Below are positions 60,612-64,000 of a stretch of DNA of 64,000 bases, in pieces; position 1 is the first letter of the stretch; the number at the start of each line of letters is the position of its first letter. The position numbers were made by a program, and so were the translations under genes. The notes under the pieces are model-generated. The model had not been told where the DNA came from and searched no databases. It saw nothing but the letters and a program-made list of their open reading frames with translations. The DNA is from Marinirhabdus gelatinilytica (GTDB lineage Bacteria; Bacteroidota; Bacteroidia; Flavobacteriales; Flavobacteriaceae). Location of the stretch: NCBI RefSeq assembly GCF_003353425.1, contig NZ_QRAO01000004.1:62001-126000 (forward strand), written 5' to 3'.

Positions 60612-60998
60612 ATGAAAAACAAGATAGACGCCGTACACCAGTTCCATACAGCTTTTGGGCTTGGGATCAAGGAAACTCCTACTGCAGATTTGGGAATGAA
60701 AAAAAACCTATTGCGCTACGAGCTCATGCGAGAGGAAAATGAAGAATACCTAGAGGCTGCCAACAACAACGATCTTGTTGAAGTTGCCGATGCTCTGGGC
60801 GATATGCTGTATATACTCTGCGGAACCATTATTGAGCATGGCATGCAACATAAGATTGAAGAAGTCTTCAACGAGATACAGCGGAGCAATATGAGTAAAC
60901 TTGGTGAAAACGGAAAACCCATTTACCGCGAAGATGGCAAAGTGCTAAAGGGGCCCAATTATTTTAAGCCAAATATTCAAGAAATTCTGGAAAAGTAG
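60612..60998 (+). CDS. MazG-like nucleoside triphosphate pyrophosphohydrolase
   Basis: A 128-residue all-helical enzyme of the MazG/HisE-like superfamily. The metal-binding ExxE and ExxD motifs are visible as LMREENEEYLEA and VEVADALGDMLYILCG. The C-terminus has a substrate-side segment (NMSKLGENGKPIYREDGKVLKGPNYFKPN) typical of phosphoribosyl-ATP pyrophosphohydrolase-like house-cleaning enzymes. It lies convergent to ilvE with a 22-bp gap. Confidence 0.85.
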   Translation: MKNKIDAVHQFHTAFGLGIKETPTADLGMKKNLLRYELMREENEEYLEAANNNDLVEVADALGDMLYILCGTIIEHGMQHKIEEVFNEIQRSNMSKLGENGKPIYREDGKVLKGPNYFKPNIQEILEK

Positions 60999-61020
60999 CG
61001 TAAGGAAAACCCTAATTTAA

Positions 61021-62088
61021 TTAGGCAATGGGATAACGCCAGCCAAAGGGGTCCTGGGCACGGTTGTACTGTATATCCATCAACTCCTTTTTGAACCTCT
61101 CCGAATATGAATCCTGTGGTTTTTCAAGTTCAAAAATCTCGTCATTATAACCAAAGGCGCTTACAGGGCTTATAACGGCAGCAGTGCCACTACCAAAAAT
61201 CTCTTTGAGCGAACCATCTTTTGCTGCAGCAACAAGTTCACCTACCGTTAGACGCCTTACATCGGTCTCAATGCCGTCACGTTCGGCGATTGCAAGAACA
61301 CTTTTACGGGTTACCCCGTCCAAGATCCTGTCACTGGTTGGAGCGGTGATAAGGGTATCGTTAATTCTAAAAAAAACATTCATCGTTCCCGCTTCTTCAA
61401 GATATTTGTGCTCGTCTGCGTCGGTCCAGATAACTTGCTGGAAACCTTTCTCCCGTGCCAAATTCGTAGGATAAAATTGTGCTCCGTAATTTCCGGCAGC
61501 TTTTGCAGCACCCACACCACCATTGGCGGAGCGACTGTACTTTTGTGCAATGGTCACTTTTACATCTCCTGTGTAATAAGCTTTCACAGGCGACATCAAG
61601 ATCATAAACTTATATTCGTTGGCTGGGGCTGCAGCGACCCCAACTTGCGTGGCCATAGCAAAAGGGCGAATGTAAAGTGAGTTGCCAAGACCTCCCTTAA
61701 CCCAGTCTTTATCCAACGCCAGCAGTTTGTGTAGGGCTTCAAAGAAAAGCGCTTTGGGGAATTCAGGAATGGCCATTCTTTTGGACGATTTGTTTATACG
61801 CTCAAAATTTTCTTCGGGCCTAAACAGAAATACGTTACCGTCTTCATCTTTGAACGCCTTCATTCCTTCAAAAACGGCTTGCCCATAGTGAAATACTTTT
61901 GCGGCTGGAGAAATACTCAAATTCCCGTAAGGAAGTATGGTGGCGTCTTGCCAAGCCCCATCCTTAAAATCGCACATAAACATATGGTCCGAGAATGTAC
62001 TTCCAAAAACAAGATTATCAAAATCCACTTCTGGTAATCTTGAGGTGGTCACTTTTTTTACGGTAATTTGTTCAGTGCTTGTATTCAT
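61021..62088 (-). CDS. ilvE: Branched-chain amino-acid aminotransferase
   Basis: IlvE is a fold-type IV PLP enzyme for Leu, Ile and Val. The 355-residue length is that of the longer bacterial/eukaryotic type. Motifs: FHYGQAVFEGMKAF, LYIRPFAMAT, the PLP-binding region QVIWTDADEHKYLEEAGTMNVFF (E in EAG) and LDGVTRKSVLAIA, and near the C-terminus FGSGTAAVISPV. It has a minus-strand -7 TAATTTTG (62118-62111). Confidence 0.95.
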   Translation of the reverse strand: MNTSTEQITVKKVTTSRLPEVDFDNLVFGSTFSDHMFMCDFKDGAWQDATILPYGNLSISPAAKVFHYGQAVFEGMKAFKDEDGNVFLFRPEENFERINKSSKRMAIPEFPKALFFEALHKLLALDKDWVKGGLGNSLYIRPFAMATQVGVAAAPANEYKFMILMSPVKAYYTGDVKVTIAQKYSRSANGGVGAAKAAGNYGAQFYPTNLAREKGFQQVIWTDADEHKYLEEAGTMNVFFRINDTLITAPTSDRILDGVTRKSVLAIAERDGIETDVRRLTVGELVAAAKDGSLKEIFGSGTAAVISPVSAFGYNDEIFELEKPQDSYSERFKKELMDIQYNRAQDPFGWRYPIA

Positions 62089-62110
62089 AGAGGGTAAGGT
62101 CGTTTGGGTA

Positions 62111-62118
62111 CAAAATTA
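62111..62118 (-). promoter_or_regulatory. -7 element for ilvE
   Basis: The minus strand reads TAATTTTG, an exact -7 match 22 bp before the ATG. Confidence 0.45.
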
Positions 62119-62201
62119 ACGAAAATTTAGTCGTAAAAAAATCCAAAAAATTCATAAAATTGCAGTATCTTATAAGATAAAATCAAAACGAAATATTCCA
62201 G

Positions 62202-62723
62202 ATGAAAAATATAATTTTTGCAGTACTCTCCTTAGCAGTATTAACCGCGTGCAATAACAAGGTTGAAAAAGAAACTGAAGTTGAGAAGGAAGTTGAAACA
62301 ATAACTACCGAAACCCTGGCCTACCAAGAATTTGGCGAGAAAATAACCGATGCAGATGTTCTTACGAAAGAAGAAATGTACGAAAAGTATAAAAACCTGA
62401 AACCTGGCGATACGGCGCAAGTGAAGTTTAAGGCCAAAGTAAACAGTGTTTGCCAAAACAAGGGTTGCTGGATGCGATTGGATGTGGGCGATGAAGAAGC
62501 TTTGATAAAGTTTAAGAACTATGGTTTCTTTATGCCAAAGGATATTGCGGGAGATGAGGTGATCGTGAGAGGAAAAGCCTATGTGGACGAAATGAGCGTA
62601 GAGGACCAACGCCATTTTGCCGAGGATGCAGGAAAGAGCAATGAAGAAATAGCAGCCATTACTACGCCGAAGAAAACCCTTTCCTTTACGGCAGATGGTG
62701 TCTTGCTTCCAGAAAACCAATAA
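62202..62723 (+). CDS. DUF4920 lipoprotein
   Basis: A 173-residue exported protein with lipobox LTACNNK (residue ~17) and a Lys/Glu-rich spacer. The DUF4920 core includes VNSVCQNKGCWMRLDVG, with a paired Cys (CxxKGC) and Trp-Met, plus FKNYGFFMPKDIAGDEVIVRG. The Cys pair might bind a metal or be redox-active. Function unknown. It is 8 bp before mnmD. Confidence 0.82.
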   Translation: MKNIIFAVLSLAVLTACNNKVEKETEVEKEVETITTETLAYQEFGEKITDADVLTKEEMYEKYKNLKPGDTAQVKFKAKVNSVCQNKGCWMRLDVGDEEALIKFKNYGFFMPKDIAGDEVIVRGKAYVDEMSVEDQRHFAEDAGKSNEEIAAITTPKKTLSFTADGVLLPENQ

Positions 62724-62731
62724 ACCAACCC

Positions 62732-63403
62732 TTGAAACGTGAATTCCTAACCACGGGGGACGGCTCGGTAACCATTCACCTACCAGACTGGAACGAACAA
62801 TATCATTCCAAGCACGGTGCCATTGCCGAGGCTATGCACGTGTTCATAAAAGAGGGTTTGCACCATTATCTTGTCACGAACAAACCTGCAGCTCTCTCCA
62901 TACTTGAAATAGGTTTTGGCACTGGTCTCAATGCCCTGCTCACAGTTTCGGAGGTTAGCGAGCAATCTATTCGTTGTAATTATGTTGGGGTAGAGGCATA
63001 TCCAGTATCGTCTGCCGAGATTGCAAAACTCAACTATGCCGAAAAGACAACTATTCCTGAAGAAATATTTCGAAAGCTACATAATGCTCCTTGGGAAGAC
63101 CCCACAGAAATTATTGAAAATTTTTCATTGCTAAAGCGCAAACAGTTCTTTTCAGAAATTTCAGATAAGGATACATTCAACCTTATCTATTTCGATGCCT
63201 TTGGAGCAAGGGTGCAGCCCGAGCTTTGGACGGAGGAGATTTTCAGTAAAATGTTCACTGCGCTAAAAAATGACGGTGTTTTGGTAACCTATTCAGCAAA
63301 AGGTAGTGTGAGGCGAGCACTACAATCCGTAGGTTTCACTGTGGAAAGACTCCCTGGGCCACCCGGAAAACGTGAAATGCTAAGGGCTCTAAAAAGGTCT
63401 TAG
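62732..63403 (+). CDS. mnmD: tRNA (mnm5s2U34)-methyltransferase MnmD
   Basis: MnmD methylates the aminomethyl group on wobble uridine 34; it corresponds to the methyltransferase half of E. coli MnmC. The 223-residue protein reads KREFLTTGDGSVTIHLPDWNEQYHSKHGA and motif I LSILEIGFGTGLNALL, then FNLIYFDAFGARVQPELWTEEIF, all diagnostic. It starts with TTG, 8 bp after the DUF4920 gene. The last codons (MLRALKRS-stop) overlap the first arm of a repeated terminator. Confidence 0.92.
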   Translation: MKREFLTTGDGSVTIHLPDWNEQYHSKHGAIAEAMHVFIKEGLHHYLVTNKPAALSILEIGFGTGLNALLTVSEVSEQSIRCNYVGVEAYPVSSAEIAKLNYAEKTTIPEEIFRKLHNAPWEDPTEIIENFSLLKRKQFFSEISDKDTFNLIYFDAFGARVQPELWTEEIFSKMFTALKNDGVLVTYSAKGSVRRALQSVGFTVERLPGPPGKREMLRALKRS

Positions 63404-63567
63404 CATTCGTGTTTTTTTACAAATGCTAAGGGCTCTAAAAAGGTCTTAGCATTCGTGTTTTTTTACAAATGCTAAGAGCTCTAAAAAGGTCTTAGCATTC
63501 GTGTTTTGTTTTACAAATGCTAAGGGCTCTAAAAAGGTCTTAGCATTCGTGTTTTTTTACAAATGCT
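63375..63567 (+). repeat. Four-fold tandem repeat of the mnmD 3' end and terminator
   Basis: Units of 46, 46, 48 and 46 bp start at 63375, 63421, 63467 and 63515, with a truncated fifth at 63561. Each begins AAATGCTAAG and contains an inverted repeat (AATGCTAAG / CTTAGCATT) followed by a T run, so every unit is a terminator. The first unit lies inside mnmD and spans its stop codon; later units repeat the same end codons. Confidence 0.92.
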
Positions 63568-63772
63568 GGCGTCAACCTAGTATTTGTGATTTTTAAAAAA
63601 TACTAGGGGCAATGAAGCATTGAAGTTTCATATTTCTATCTCCAACACTCAGGATCATGCCCAAGATTACCACAAGGTCTCCTTCATATTAAAGTTCCGT
63701 TAATCCCCATCGTATTGTACTGGCAACATTGTATATTTAGGTGATTGCAAGTATGAAGAGAAAAATGACGAG
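63568..63772 (+). other. Intergenic region between mnmD repeats and the epimerase gene
   Basis: A further hairpin (CCTAGTATTT / AAATACTAGG, 63576-63607) follows the repeat array. The rest holds no ORF of note. A near-consensus -7 (TATATTTA) lies near 63731. Confidence 0.5.
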
Positions 63773-64000
63773 ATGAAAATATTAATAACCGGAGCCACTG
63801 GACTTATTGGCACGCAGCTTACCGAATATTGCCATGAAGAAGGGATAGAGGTTAATTACCTTACCACCAGCAGAGAAAAAATAGAAAACCGCCCCAATTA
63901 CAAAGGCTTTTATTGGAATCCAGTAGAAAACGAAATAGACACCAATGCATTTACAGATGTAATTGCCATTATCAATTTGGTGGGTGCTACCATTTCTAAA
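63773..64000 (+). CDS. TIGR01777-type NAD(P)-dependent epimerase (partial, C-terminus outside window)
   Basis: The first 76 residues of a short-chain dehydrogenase-like protein. The nucleotide-binding loop MKILITGATGLIGTQL (GxxGxxG) and NLVGATIS near the edge fit the TIGR01777/SDR39U1 epimerase family, in which INLVGA(N) is characteristic. Substrate is unknown. The gene runs off the right edge. Confidence 0.82.
   Translation, partial: MKILITGATGLIGTQLTEYCHEEGIEVNYLTTSREKIENRPNYKGFYWNPVENEIDTNAFTDVIAIINLVGATISK

Overview
The window reads as chromosome of a member of the Bacteroidota, most likely a marine Flavobacteriaceae. The evidence is: two secreted proteins with type IX secretion (T9SS) C-terminal sorting domains; family markers such as BT_3928, DUF4293, DUF3667, DUF1599, Lacal_2735 and DUF4920; repeated Bacteroidota-type -7 promoter elements (TAnnTTTG); almost no Shine-Dalgarno sequences; and lipoproteins with short Cys lipoboxes. 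No phage, IS element, rRNA or CRISPR array was seen.

Layout. 1-25 kb is mostly housekeeping: pyrE (partial), a NUDIX hydrolase, an M14 peptidase, a T9SS cargo protein, rho, truA, a lipid-type ABC exporter, cdaA (c-di-AMP synthesis), folP, tpiA, prmA, clpS, a tRNA-Arg with a tandemly repeated 3' flank, apt, a BlaI/M56 signalling pair, a Ca2+/Na+ antiporter and type III glutamine synthetase. 26-35.5 kb is a complete curli-type (type VIII secretion) amyloid locus. It holds three tandem, very acidic curlin-repeat proteins, a small nucleator-like protein, a CsgE with an N-terminal CsgH-like domain, CsgF, a CsgG with a C-terminal outer-membrane-barrel-like domain, and a propeller lipoprotein. 35.5-54.5 kb holds purM, prfA, pyrF, a substrate-binding protein, a second T9SS protein, a fused isobutyryl-CoA mutase (IcmF type), a RES/Xre toxin-antitoxin pair, an Lrp regulator, an MFS transporter, a fluoride channel and a dipeptidyl-peptidase III-like lipoprotein.

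54.5-60.2 kb is the most unusual part. A papain-like cysteine protease, two proteins of unknown function, a sensor histidine kinase and a NarL-type response regulator form one tightly packed operon. Next to it lie an orphan LuxR-type HTH gene and a Gly/Ser-rich lipoprotein gene. All three transcription units carry the same NarL-like 7-2-7 inverted repeat (TACCCAT-TA-N7). In each, the repeat centre is 38.5 bp upstream of the last base of the -7 element. This points to a self-contained, autoregulated regulon that I do not recognise as a described system.

60.2-64 kb returns to housekeeping: a MazG-like pyrophosphohydrolase, ilvE, a DUF4920 lipoprotein, mnmD followed by a four-fold amplified terminator, and the start of a TIGR01777-type epimerase.

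Start codons were chosen from family length, operon overlaps and promoter position. Several units (pyrE, the protease operon, the orphan HTH gene) have an ATG exactly 5 bases after the -7 element and may give leaderless mRNA. All functional calls come from reading the protein sequences by eye; no database search was run.
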